A DNA stretch of 64,000 nucleotides from Rhytidiadelphus loreus (lineage: Eukaryota; Streptophyta; Bryopsida; Hypnales; Hylocomiaceae): the NCBI GenBank assembly GCA_947034895.1, contig OX344763.1, forward strand, positions 59,043,093 through 59,107,092, read 5' to 3'. A model generated the notes under the pieces. That model saw only the letters and a program-made list of their open reading frames with translations. It had not been told where the DNA came from and ran no database searches. Position 1 is the stretch's first letter. Every line of letters starts with the position of its first letter. Made by a program: the position numbers and the translations under genes. Below, one piece after another: positions 38,451 through 49,931 of this stretch.

Positions 38451-41400
38451 ATGAATGACTTTCTAGTACGTGAAAATGCAATATTCGTGCACGAACCTAG
38501 CCCTCTATTTTAAAGTCGAAAATAGTGTAATCTCATGGGATTCATGTACAGAAATCTGGAAAAGAGGTTGTACAAGTTGCAAGTGCTCCTAAACTCATGA
38601 ATTAATCAACAAAATATATAATTGGGAGTAACGATGAATGACTTTCTAGTACGTGGAAATGAAATATTCGTGCAAGAACCTTGCCCTGTATTTTAAAGTC
38701 GACAAAATTGTAATCTCTTGGAATTCATGTACAGAAATCTGGGAAAGAGGTTGTGCAAGTTGCAAGTGCTCCTAAACTCATGAATTATTCAAAAAAATAT
38801 ATAATTGGTGGTCACGATGAATGACTTTCTAGTACGTGAAAATGCAATATTCGTGCACGAACCTAGCCCTCTATTTTAAAGTCGGAAATATTGTAATCTC
38901 ATGGAATTCATGTACAGAAATCTGGGAAAGAGGTTGTGCAAGTTGCAAGTGCTCCTAAACTCATGAATTAATCAAAAAAATTTATAATTAGGAGTCACGA
39001 TGAATGACTTTCTAGTACGTGGAAATGAAATATTCGTGCATGAACCTGGACCTCTATTTTAAAGTCGACAAAATTGTAATCTCATGGAATTCATGTACAG
39101 AAATCTGGGAAAGAGGTTGTGCAAGTTGCAAGTGCTCCTAAACTCATGAATTATTTAAAAAAATATATAATTGGGAGTCACGATGAATGACTTTCTAGTA
39201 CGTGGAAATGAAATATTCGTGCACGAACTTGCCCTCTATTTTAAAGTCCACAAAATTGTAATCTCATGAAATTCATTGAAAGAAATCTGGGAAAGAGGTT
39301 GTGCAAGTTGCAAGTGCTCCTAAACTCATGAATTAATCAACAAAATATATAATTGGGAGTCACGATGAATGACTTTCTAGTACGTGGAAATGAAATATTC
39401 GTGCACGAACCTGGCCCTCTATTTTAAAGTCCAAAATATTGTAATCTCATGGAATTCATGTACAGAAATCTGGGAAAGAGGTTGTGCAAGTTGCAAGTGC
39501 TCCTAAATTCATGAATTAATCAAAAAAATATATAATTGGTGGTCACGATGAATGACTTTCTAGTACGTGGAAATGAAATATTCGTGCACGAACCTTGCCC
39601 TGTATTTTACAGTCGACAAAATTGTAATCTCATGGAATTCATGTACAGAAATCTGGGAAAGAGGTTGTGCAAGTTGCAAGTGCTCCTAAACTCATGAATT
39701 ATTCAAAAAAATATATAATTGGTGGTCACGATGAATGACTTTCTAGTACGTGGAAATGAAATATTCCTGCACGAACCTTGCCCTGTATTTTACAGTCGAC
39801 AAAATTGTAATCTCATGGAATTCATGTACAGAAATCTGGAAAAGAGGTTGTACAAGTTGCAAGTGCTCCTAAACTCATGAATTAATCAAGAAAATATATA
39901 ATTGGTGGTCACGATGAATGACTTTCTAATACGTGGAAATGAAATATTCGTGCACGAAGCTGGCCCTGTATTTTAAAGTCGACAAAATTGTAATCTCATG
40001 GAATTCATGTACAGAAATCTGGAAAAGAGGTTGTACAAGTTGCAAGTGCTCCTAAACTCATGAATTAATCAAAAAAATATATAATTGGTGGTCACGATGA
40101 ATGACTTTCTAGTACGTGGAAATGAAATATTCGTGCACGAACCTGGCCCTGTATTTTAAAGTCGACAAAATTGTAATCTCATGGAATTCATGTACAGAAA
40201 TCTGGAAAAGAGGTTGTACAAGTTGCAAGTGCTCCTAAACTCATGAATTAATCAAAAAAATATATAATTGGTGGTCACGATGAATGACTTTCTAGTACGT
40301 GGAAATGAAATATTCGTGCACGAACCTTGCCCTGTATTTTACAGTCGACAAAATTGTAATCTCATGGAATTCATGTACAGAAATCTGGAAAAGAGGTTGT
40401 ACAAGTTGCAAGTGCTCCTAAACTCATGAATTAATCAAGAAAATATATAATTGGTGGTCACGATGAATGACTTTCTAATACGTGGAAATGAAATATTCGT
40501 GCACGAAGCTGGCCCTGTATTTTAAAGTCGACAAAATTGTAATCTCATGGAATTCATGTACAGAAATCTGGAAAAGAGGTTGTACAAGTTGCAAGTGCTC
40601 CTAAACTCATGAATTAATCAAAAAAATATATAATTGGGAGTCACGATGAATGACTTTCTAGTACGTGGAAATGAAATATTCGTGCACGAACCTGGCCCTC
40701 TATTTTAAAGTCCAAAATATTGTAATCTCATGGAATTCATGTACAGAAATCTGGGAAAGAGGTTGTGCAAGTTGCAAGTGCTCCTAAATTCATGAATTAA
40801 TCAAAAAAATATATAATTGGTGGTCACGATGAATGACTTTCTAGTACGTGGAAATGAAATATTCGTGCACGAACCTTGCCCTGTATTTTACAGTCGACAA
40901 AATTGTAATCTCATGGAATTCATGTACAGAAATCTGGGAAAGAGGTTGTGCAAGTTGCAAGTGCTCCTAAACTCATGAATTATTCAAAAAAATATATAAT
41001 TGGTGGTCACGATGAATGACTTTCTAGTACGTGGAAATGAAATATTCGTGCACGAACCTAGCCCTCTATTTTAAAGTCCAAAATACTGTAATCTCATGGA
41101 ATTCATGTACAGAAATCGGGGAAAGAGGTTGTACAAGTTGCAAGTGCTCCTAAATTCATGAATTAATCAAAAAAATATATAATTGGTGGTCACGATGAAT
41201 GACTTTCTAGTACGTGGAAATGAAATATTCGTGCACGAACCTGGCCCTGTATTTTAAAGTCGATAAAATTGTAATCTCATGGAATTCATGTACAGAAATC
41301 TGAGAAAGAGGTTGTGCAAGTTGCAAGTGCTCCTAAACTCATGAATTAATCAAAAAATTATATAATTGGTGGTCACGATGAATGACTTTCTAGTACGTGG

Positions 41401-42443
41401 AAATGCAATATTCGTGGACGAATCTAGCCCTCTATTTTAAAGTCCAAAATATTGTAATCTCATGGAATTCATGTACAGAATTCTGGGAAAGAGGTTGTGC
41501 AAGTTGCAAGTGCTCCTAAATTCATGAATTAATCAAAAAAATATATAATTGGTGGTCACGATGAATGACTTTCTAGTACGTGGAAATGCAATATTCGTGC
41601 ACGAACCTAGCCCTGTATTTTAAAGTCCAAAATATTGTAATCTCATGGAATTCATGTACAGAAATCTGGGAAAGGGCTTGTACAAGTTGCAAGTGCTCCT
41701 AAACTCATGAATTAATCAAGAAAATATATAATTGGTGGTCACGATGAATGACTTTCTAGTACGTGGAAATCAAATATTCGTGCACGAACCTTGCCCTCTA
41801 TTTTAAAGTCGATAAAATTGTAATCTCATGGAATTCATGTACAGAAATCTGGGAAAGGGCTTGTACAAGTTGCAAGTGCTCCTAAACTCATGAATTAATC
41901 AAAAAAATACATAATTGGGAGTCACGATGAATGACTTTCTAATACGTGGAAATGAAATATTCGTGCACGAACCTGGCCCTCTATTTTAAAGTGCACAAAA
42001 ATGTAATCTCATGGAATTCATGTACAGAAATCTGGGAAAGAGGTTGTGCACGTTGCAAGTGCTCCTAAACTCATGAATTAATCAAAAAAATATATAATTG
42101 GGAGTCACGATGAATGACTTTCTAATACGTGGAAATGAAATATTCGTGCACGAACCTAGCCCTCTATTTTAAAGTCCAAAATACTGTAATCTCATGGAAT
42201 TCATGTACAGAAATCGGGGAAAGAGGTTGTGCAAGTTGCAAGTGCTCCTAAACTCATGAATTAATCAAAAAAATATATAATTGGTGGTCACGATGAATGA
42301 CTTTCTAGTACGTGGAAATGAAATATTCGTGCACGAACCTTGCCCTCTATTTTAAAGTCGATAAAATTGTAATCTCATGGAATTCATGTACAGAAATCTG
42401 GGAAAGGGCTTGTACAAGTTGCAAGTGCTCCTAAACTCATGAA
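38451..42443 (+). repeat. Domain C, first part: mixed monomers
   Basis: About 22 monomers, mainly with GGTGG junctions. Markers include TTTTACAGTCGAC near 39607, 39790, 40338 and 40889, and TCTAATACG-GCACGAAGCTGG monomers at 39955 and 40504, three monomers apart. The second of these lies 2196 bp before another at 42700. Monomers with AAATCGGGGAAAG and AAAGGGCTTG appear from 41.1 kb. A one-base deletion near 39228 (GCACGAACTTGCC) is present. No non-satellite sequence is seen. Confidence 0.75.
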
Positions 42444-43434
42444 TTAATCAAAAAAATATATAATTGGTGGTCACGATGAATGACTTTCTAGTACGTGGAA
42501 ATGAAATATTCGTGCACGAACCTTGCCCTGTATTTTAAAGTCGACAAAATTGTAATCTCATGGAATTCATGTACAGAAATCTGGAAAAGAGGTTGTACAA
42601 GTTGCAAGTGCTCCTAAACTCATGAATTAATCAAGAAAATATATAATTGGTGGTCACGATGAATGACTTTCTAATACGTGGAAATGAAATATTCGTGCAC
42701 GAAGCTGGCCCTGTATTTTAAAGTCGACAAAATTGTAATCTCATGGAATTCATGTACAGAAATCTGGAAAAGAAGTTGTACAAGTTGCAAGTGCTCCTAA
42801 ACTCATGAATTAATCAAAAAAATATATATTTGGTGGTCACGATGAATGACTTTCTAGTACGTGAATATGCAATATTCGTGGACGAATCTAGCCCTCTATT
42901 TTAAAGTCCAAAATATAGTAATCTCATGGAATTCATGTACAGAAATCTGGGAAAGAGGTTGTGCAAGTTGCAAGTGCTCCTAAACTCATGAATTATTCAA
43001 AAAAATATATAATTGGTGGTCACGATGAATGACTTTCTAGTACGTGAAAATGCAATATTCGTGGACGAATCTAGCCCTCTATTTTAAAGTCCAAAATATT
43101 GTAATCTCATGGAATTCATGTACAGAAATCTGGGAAAGAGGTTGTGCAAGTTGCAAGTGCTCCTAAATTCATGAATTAATCAAAAAAATATATAATTGGT
43201 GGTCACGATGAATGACTTTCTAGTACGTGGAAATGAAATATTCCTGCAGGAACCTTGCCCTGTATTTTAAAGTCGACAAAATTGTAATCTCTTGGAATTC
43301 ATGTACAGAAATCTGGGAAAGAGGTTGTGCAAGTTGCAAGTGCTCCTAAACTCATGAATTAATCAAAAAAATATATAATTGGTGGTCACGATGAATGACT
43401 TTCTAGTACGTGGAAATGAAATATTCGTGCACGA
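42444..43434 (+). repeat. 6-monomer tandem duplication, copy 1 (offset 1098 bp)
   Basis: About 990 bp match 43542-44532 at 1098 bp (6 x 183). The shared rare variants TCTAATACG, GCACGAAGCTGG, ATATATATTTGG, GTGAATATGC, AAATATAGTAATC and CTCTTGGAATTC occur in the same order. The block ends where TTGCCCTG here faces TAGCCCTC in the partner. Confidence 0.9.
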
Positions 43435-43541
43435 ACCTTGCCCTGTATTTTAAAGTCGACAAAATTGTAATCTCATGAAATTCATTGACAGAAATCTGGG
43501 AAAGAGGTTGTGCAAGTTGCAAGTGCTCCTAAACTCATGAA

Positions 43542-44532
43542 TTAATCAAAAAAATATATAATTGGTGGTCACGATGAATGACTTTCTAGTACGTGGAAAT
43601 GAAATATTCGTGCACGAACCTTGCCCTGTATTTTAAAGTCGACAAAATTGTAATCTCATGGAATTCATGTACAGAAATCTGGAAAAGAGGTTGTACAAGT
43701 TGCAAGTGCTCCTAAACTCATGAATTAATCAAGAAAATATATAATTGGTGGTCACGATGAATGACTTTCTAATACGTGGAAATGAAATATTCGTGCACGA
43801 AGCTGGCCCTGTATTTTAAAGTCGACAAAATTGTAATCTCATGGAATTCATGTACAGAAATCTGGAAAAGAAGTTGTACAAGTTGCAAGTGCTCCAAAAC
43901 TCATGAATTAATCAAAAAAATATATATTTGGTGGTCACGATGAATGACTTTCTAGTACGTGAATATGCAATATTCGTGGACGAATCTAGCCCTCTATTTT
44001 AAAGTCCAAAATATAGTAATCTCATGGAATTCATGTACAGAAATCTGGGAAAGAGGTTGTGCAAGTTGCAAGTGCTCCTAAACTCATGAATTATTCAAAA
44101 AAATATATAATTGGTGGTCACGATGAATGACTTTCTAGTACGTGAAAATGCAATATTCGTGGACGAATCTAGCCCTCTATTTTAAAGTCCAAAATATTGT
44201 AATCTCATGGAATTCATGTACAGAAATCTGGGAAAGAGGTTGTGCAAGTTGCAAGTGCTCCTAAATTCATGAATTAATCAAAAAAATATATAATTGGTGG
44301 TCACGATGAATGACTTTCTAGTACGTGGAAATGAAATATTCCTGCAGGAACCTTGCCCTGTATTTTAAAGTCGACAAAATTGTAATCTCTTGGAATTCAT
44401 GTACAGAAATCTGGGAAAGAGGTTGTGCAAGTTGCAAGTGCTCCTAAACTCATGAATTAATCAAAAAAATATATAATTGGTGGTCACGATGAATGACTTT
44501 CTAGTACGTGGAAATGAAATATTCGTGCACGA
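43542..44532 (+). repeat. 6-monomer tandem duplication, copy 2
   Basis: This is the partner of 42444-43434 at +1098 bp. One clear difference is CTCCAAAACTC near 43894 where copy 1 has CTCCTAAACTC. Just after this copy, near 44630, a one-base deletion (TTGCAATGCTCC) shortens one monomer to 182 bp. Confidence 0.9.
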
Positions 44533-45539
44533 ACCTAGCCCTCTATTTTAAAGTCCAAAATACTGTAATCTCATGGAATTCATGTACAGAAATCGGGGAA
44601 AGAGGTTGTGCAAGTTGCAATGCTCCTAAATTCATGAATTAATCAAAAAAATATATAATTGGTGGTCACGATGAATGACTTTCTAGTACGTGGAAATGAA
44701 ATATTCGTGCTCGAACCTTGCCCTGTATTTTAAAGTCGATAAAATTGTAATCTCATGAAATTCATGTACAGAAATCTGGGAAAGAGGTTGTGCATGTTGC
44801 AAGTGCTCCTAAACTCATGAATTAATCAGAAAAATATATAATTGGCAGTCACGATGAATGACTTTCTAGTACGTGGAAATGAAATATTCGTGCACGAACC
44901 TGGCCCTCTATTTTAAAGTCCACAAAATTGTAATCTCATGAAATTCATTGAAAGAAATCTGGGAAAGAAGTTGTGCAAGTTGCAAGTGCTCCTAAACTCA
45001 TGAATTAATCAACAAAATATATAATTGGGAGTCACGATGAATGACTTTCTAGTACGTGGAAATGAAATATTCGTGCAAGAACCTGGCCCTCTATTTTAAA
45101 GTCGACAAAATTGTAATCTCATGAAATTCATTGACAGAAATCTGGGAAAGAGGTTGTGCAAGTTGCAAGTGCTCCTAAACTCATGAATTAATCAACAAAA
45201 TATATAAATGGGAGTCACGATGAATGACTTTCTAGTACGTGGAAATGAAATATTCGTGCACGAACCTGGCCCTGTATTTTAAAGTCGACAAAATTGTAAT
45301 CTCATGGAATTCATGTATAGAAATCTGGGAAAGAAGTTGTGCAAGTTGCAAGTGCTCCTAAACTCATGAATTAATCAACGAAATATATAATTGGGAGTCA
45401 CGATGAATGACTTTCTAGTACGTGGAAATAAAATATTCGTGCACAAACCTAGTCCTCTATTTTCAAGTCCACAAAATTGTAATCTCATGGAATTCATGTA
45501 CATAAATCTGGGAAAGGGGTTGTGCATGTTGCAAGTGCT
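44533..45539 (+). repeat. Divergent monomers between two duplications
   Basis: About five to six monomers with more private changes than their neighbours: GTGCTCGAACC near 44708, TTGGCAGTCACG near 44843, TATAAATGGGAG near 45203, CATGTATAG near 45313, GGAAATAAAATATTC near 45424, TTTTCAAGTCC near 45460 and CATGTACATAAATC near 45495. They remain full-length satellite copies. Confidence 0.8.
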
Positions 45540-47735
45540 CCTAAACTCATGAATTATTCAAAAAAATATATAATTGGTGGTCACGATGAATGACTTTCTA
45601 GTACGTGAAAATGCAATATTCGTGCACGAACCTAGCCCTCTATTTTAAAGTCGAAAATATTGTAATCTCATGGAATTCATGTACAGAAATCTAGGAAAGA
45701 GGTTGTGCAAGTTGCAAGTGCTCCTAAACTCATGAATTAATCAAAAAAATATATAATTGGGAGTCACGATGAATGACTTTCTAGTACGTGGAAATGAAAT
45801 ATTCGTGCACGAACCTTGCCCTGTATTTTAAAGTCGACAAAATTGTAATCTCATGGAATTCATGTACAGAAATCTGGGAAAGAGGTTGTGCAAGTTGCAA
45901 GTGCTCCTAAACTCATGAATTATTCAAAAAAATATATAATTGGTGGTCACGATGAATGACTTTCTAGTACGTGGAAATGAAATATTCGTGTATGAACCTG
46001 GCCCTCTATTTTAAAGTCGACAAAATTGTAATCTCATGAAATTCATTGAAAGAAATCTGGGAAAGAGGTTGTGCAAGTTGCAAGTGCTCCTAAACTCATG
46101 AATTAATCAAAAAAATATATAATTGGTGGTCACGATGAATGACTTTCTAGTATGTGGAAATGAAATATTCGTGCACGAATCTTGCCCTGTATTTTAAAGT
46201 CGATAAAACTGTAATCTCATGGAATTCATGTACAAAAATCTGGGAAAGAGGTTGTGCATGTTGCAAGTGCTCCTAAACTCATGAATTAATCAAAAAAATA
46301 TATAATTGGGAGTCACGATGAATGACTTTCTAGTACGTGGAAATGAAATATTCGTGCACGAACCTTGCCCTGTATTTTAAAGTCGATAAAATTGTAATCT
46401 CATGAAATTCATGTACAGAAATCTGGGAAAGAGGTTGTGCAAGTTGCAAGTGCTCCTAAACTCATGAATTAATCAAAAAAATATATAATTGGGAGTCACG
46501 ATGAATGACTTTCTAGTACGTGGAAATGAAATATTCGTGCACGAACCTGGCCCTCTATTTTAAAGTCCACAAAATTGTAATCTCATGAAATTCATGTACA
46601 GAAATCTGGGAAAGAGGTTGTGCAAGTTGCAAGTGCTCCTAAACTCATGAATTAATCAAAAAAATATATAATTGGGAGTCACGATGAATGACTTTCTAGT
46701 ACGTGGAAATGAAATATTCGTGCACGAACTTGGCCCTCTATTTTAAAGTCGACAAAATTGTAATCTCATGAAATTCATGTACAGAAATCTGGAAAAGAGG
46801 TTGTGCAAGTTGCAATTGCTCCTAAACTCATGAATTAATCAAAAAAATATATAATTGGGAGTCAGGATGAATGACTTTCTAGTACGTGGAAATGAAATAT
46901 TCGTGCACGAACCTGGCCCTCTATTTTAAAGTCCACAAAAATGTAATCTCATGGAATTCATGTACAGAAATCTGGGAAAGAGGTTGTGCAAGTTGCAAGT
47001 GCTCCTAAATTCATGAATTAATCAAAAAAATATATAATTGGGAGTCACGATGAATGACTTTCTAGTACGTGGAAATGAAATATTCGTGCACGAACCTTGC
47101 CCTGTATTTTAAAGTCGACAAAATTGTAATCTCATGGAATTCATGTACAGAAATCTGAGAAAGAGGTTGTGCACGTTGCAAGTGCTCCTAAATTCATGAA
47201 TTAATCAAAAAAATATATAATTGGTGGTCACGATGAATGACTTTCTAGTACGTGGAAATGAAATATTCGTACACGAACCTAGCCCTCTATTTTAAAGTCC
47301 AAAATACTGTAATCTCATGGAATTCATGTACAGAAATCGGGGAAAGAGGTTGTGCAAGTTGCAAGTGCTCCTAAACTCATGAATTAATCAAAAAAATATA
47401 TAATTGGTGGTCACGATGAATGACTTTCTAGTACGTGGAAATGAAATATTCGTGCACGAACCTTGCCCTCTATTTTAAAGTCGATAAAATTGTAATCTCA
47501 TGGAATTCATGTACAGAAATCTGGGAAAGAGGTTGTGCACGTTGCAAGTGCTCCTAAATTCATGAATTAATCAAAAAAATATATAATTGGTGGTCACGAT
47601 GAATGACTTTCTAGTACGTGGAAATGAAATATTCGTGCACGAACCTGGCCCTGTATTTTAAAGTCGACAAAATTGTAATCTCATGGAATTCATGTACAGA
47701 AATCAGGAAAAGAGGTTGTACAAGTTGCAAGTGCT
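45540..47735 (+). repeat. 12-monomer tandem duplication in domain C, copy 1 (2196 bp)
   Basis: The block matches 47736-49931 at 2196 bp over almost its full length. Shared markers are the GTGAAAATGC-TCGAAAATATTG monomer at the start, TTCGTGTATGAACC at 45988, TAGTATGTGG, CATGTACAAAAATC, GGAGTCAGGATG near 46861, GTACACGAACCTAGCC and AAATCGGGGAAAG. Differences are single bases, for example TCTAGGAAAG near 45691 and AATCAGGAAAAG near 47703. Confidence 0.92.
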
Positions 47736-49931
47736 CCTAAACTCATGAATTATTCAAAAAAATATATAATTGGTGGTCACGATGAATGACTTTCTAGTAC
47801 GTGAAAATGCAATATTCGTGCACGAACCTAGCCCTCTATTTTAAAGTCGAAAATATTGTAATCTCATGGAATTCATGTACAGAAATCTGGAAAAGAGGTT
47901 GTGCAAGTTGCAAGTGCTCCTAAACTCATGAATTAATCAAAAAAATATATAATTGGGAGTCACGATGAATGACTTTCTAGTACGTGGAAATGAAATATTC
48001 GTGCACGAACCTTGCCCTCTATTTTAAAGTCGACAAAATTGTAATCTCATGGAATTCATGTACAGAAATCTGGGAAAGAGGTTGTGCAAGTTGCAAGTGC
48101 TCCTAAACTCATGAATTATTCAAAAAAATATATAATTGGTGGTCACGATGAATGACTTTCTAGTACGTGGAAATGAAATATTCGTGTATGAACCTGGCCC
48201 TCTATTTTAAAGTCGACAAAATTGTAATCTCATGAAATTCATTGAAAGAAATCTGGGAAAGAGGTTGTGCAAGTTGCAAGTGCTCCTAAACTCATGAATT
48301 AATCAAAAAAATATATAATTGGTGGTCACGATGAATGACTTTCTAGTATGTGGAAATGAAATATTCGTGCACGAACCTTGCCCTGTATTTTAAAGTCGAT
48401 AAAATTGTAATCTCATGGAATTCATGTACAAAAATCTGGGAAAGAGGTTGTGCATGTTGCAAGTGCTCCTAAACTCATGAATTAATCAAAAAAATATATA
48501 ATTGGGAGTCACGATGAATGACTTTCTAGTACGTGGAAATGAAATATTCGTGCACGAACCTTGCCCTGTATTTTAAAGTCGATAAAATTGTAATCTCATG
48601 AAATTCATGTACAGAAATCTGGGAAAGAGGTTGTGCAAGTTGCAAGTGCTCCTAAACTCATGAATTAATCAAAAAAATATATAATTGGGAGTCACGATGA
48701 ATGACTTTCTAGTACGTGGAAATGAAATATTCGTGCACGAACCTGGCCCTCTATTTTAAAGTCCACAAAATTGTAATCTCATGAAATTCATGTACAGAAA
48801 TCTGGGAAAGAGGTTGTGCAAGTTGCAAGTGCTCCTAAACTCATGAATTAATCAAAAAAATATATAATTGGGAGTCACGATGAATGACTTTCTAGTACGT
48901 GGAAATGAAATATTCGTGCACGAACTTGGCCCTCTATTTTAAAGTCGATAAAATTGTAATCTCATGAAATTCATGTACAGAAATCTGGAAAAGAGGTTGT
49001 GCAAGTTGCAAGTGCTCCTAAACTCATGAATTAATCAAAAAAATATATAATTGGGAGTCAGGATGAATGACTTTCTAGTACGTGGAAATGAAATATTCGT
49101 GCACGAACCTGGCCCTCTATTTTAAAGTCCACAAAAATGTAATCTCATGGAATTCATGTACAGAAATCTGGGAAAGAGGTTGTGCAAGTTGCAAGTGCTC
49201 CTAAATTCATGAATTAATCAAAAAAATATATAATTGGGAGTCACGATGAATGACTTTCTAGTACGTGGAAATGAAATATTCGTGCACGAACCTTGCCCTG
49301 TATTTTAAAGTCGACAAAATTGTAATCTCATGGAATTCATGTACAGAAATCTGGGAAAGAGGTTGTGCACGTTGCAAGTGCTCCTAAATTCATGAATTAA
49401 TCAAAAAAATATATAATTGGTGGTCACGATGAATGACTTTCTAGTACGTGGAAATGAAATATTTGTACACGAACCTAGCCCTCTATTTTAAAGTCCAAAA
49501 TACTGTAATCTCATGGAATTCATGTACAGAAATCGGGGAAAGAGGTTGTGCAAGTTGCAAGTGCTCCTAAACTCATGAATTAATCAAAAAAATATATAAT
49601 TGGTGGTCACGATGAATGACTTTCTAGTACGTGGAAATGAAATATTCGTGCACGAATCTTGCCCTCTATTTTAAAGTCGATAAAATTGTAATCTCATGGA
49701 ATTCATGTACAGAAATCTGGGAAAGAGGTTGTGCACGTTGCAAGTGCTCCTAAATTCATGAATTAATCAAAAAAATATATAATTGGTGGTCACGATGAAT
49801 GACTTTCTAGTACGTGGAAATGAAATATTCGTGCACGAACCTGGCCCTGTATTTTAAAGTCGACAAAATTGTAATCTCATGGAATTCATGTACAGAAATC
49901 TGGAAAAGAGGTTGTACAAGTTGCAAGTGCT
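47736..49931 (+). repeat. 12-monomer tandem duplication in domain C, copy 2
   Basis: This is the adjacent partner of 45540-47735, with TTCGTGTATGAACC at 48184 and the GGAGTCAGGATG monomer near 49057. Private changes include ATTTGTACACG near 49463 and GCACGAATCTTGCC near 49660. The next monomer at about 49.97 kb (GCACGAACATTGCC) does not match the start of the unit, so the series stops at two copies. Confidence 0.92.
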
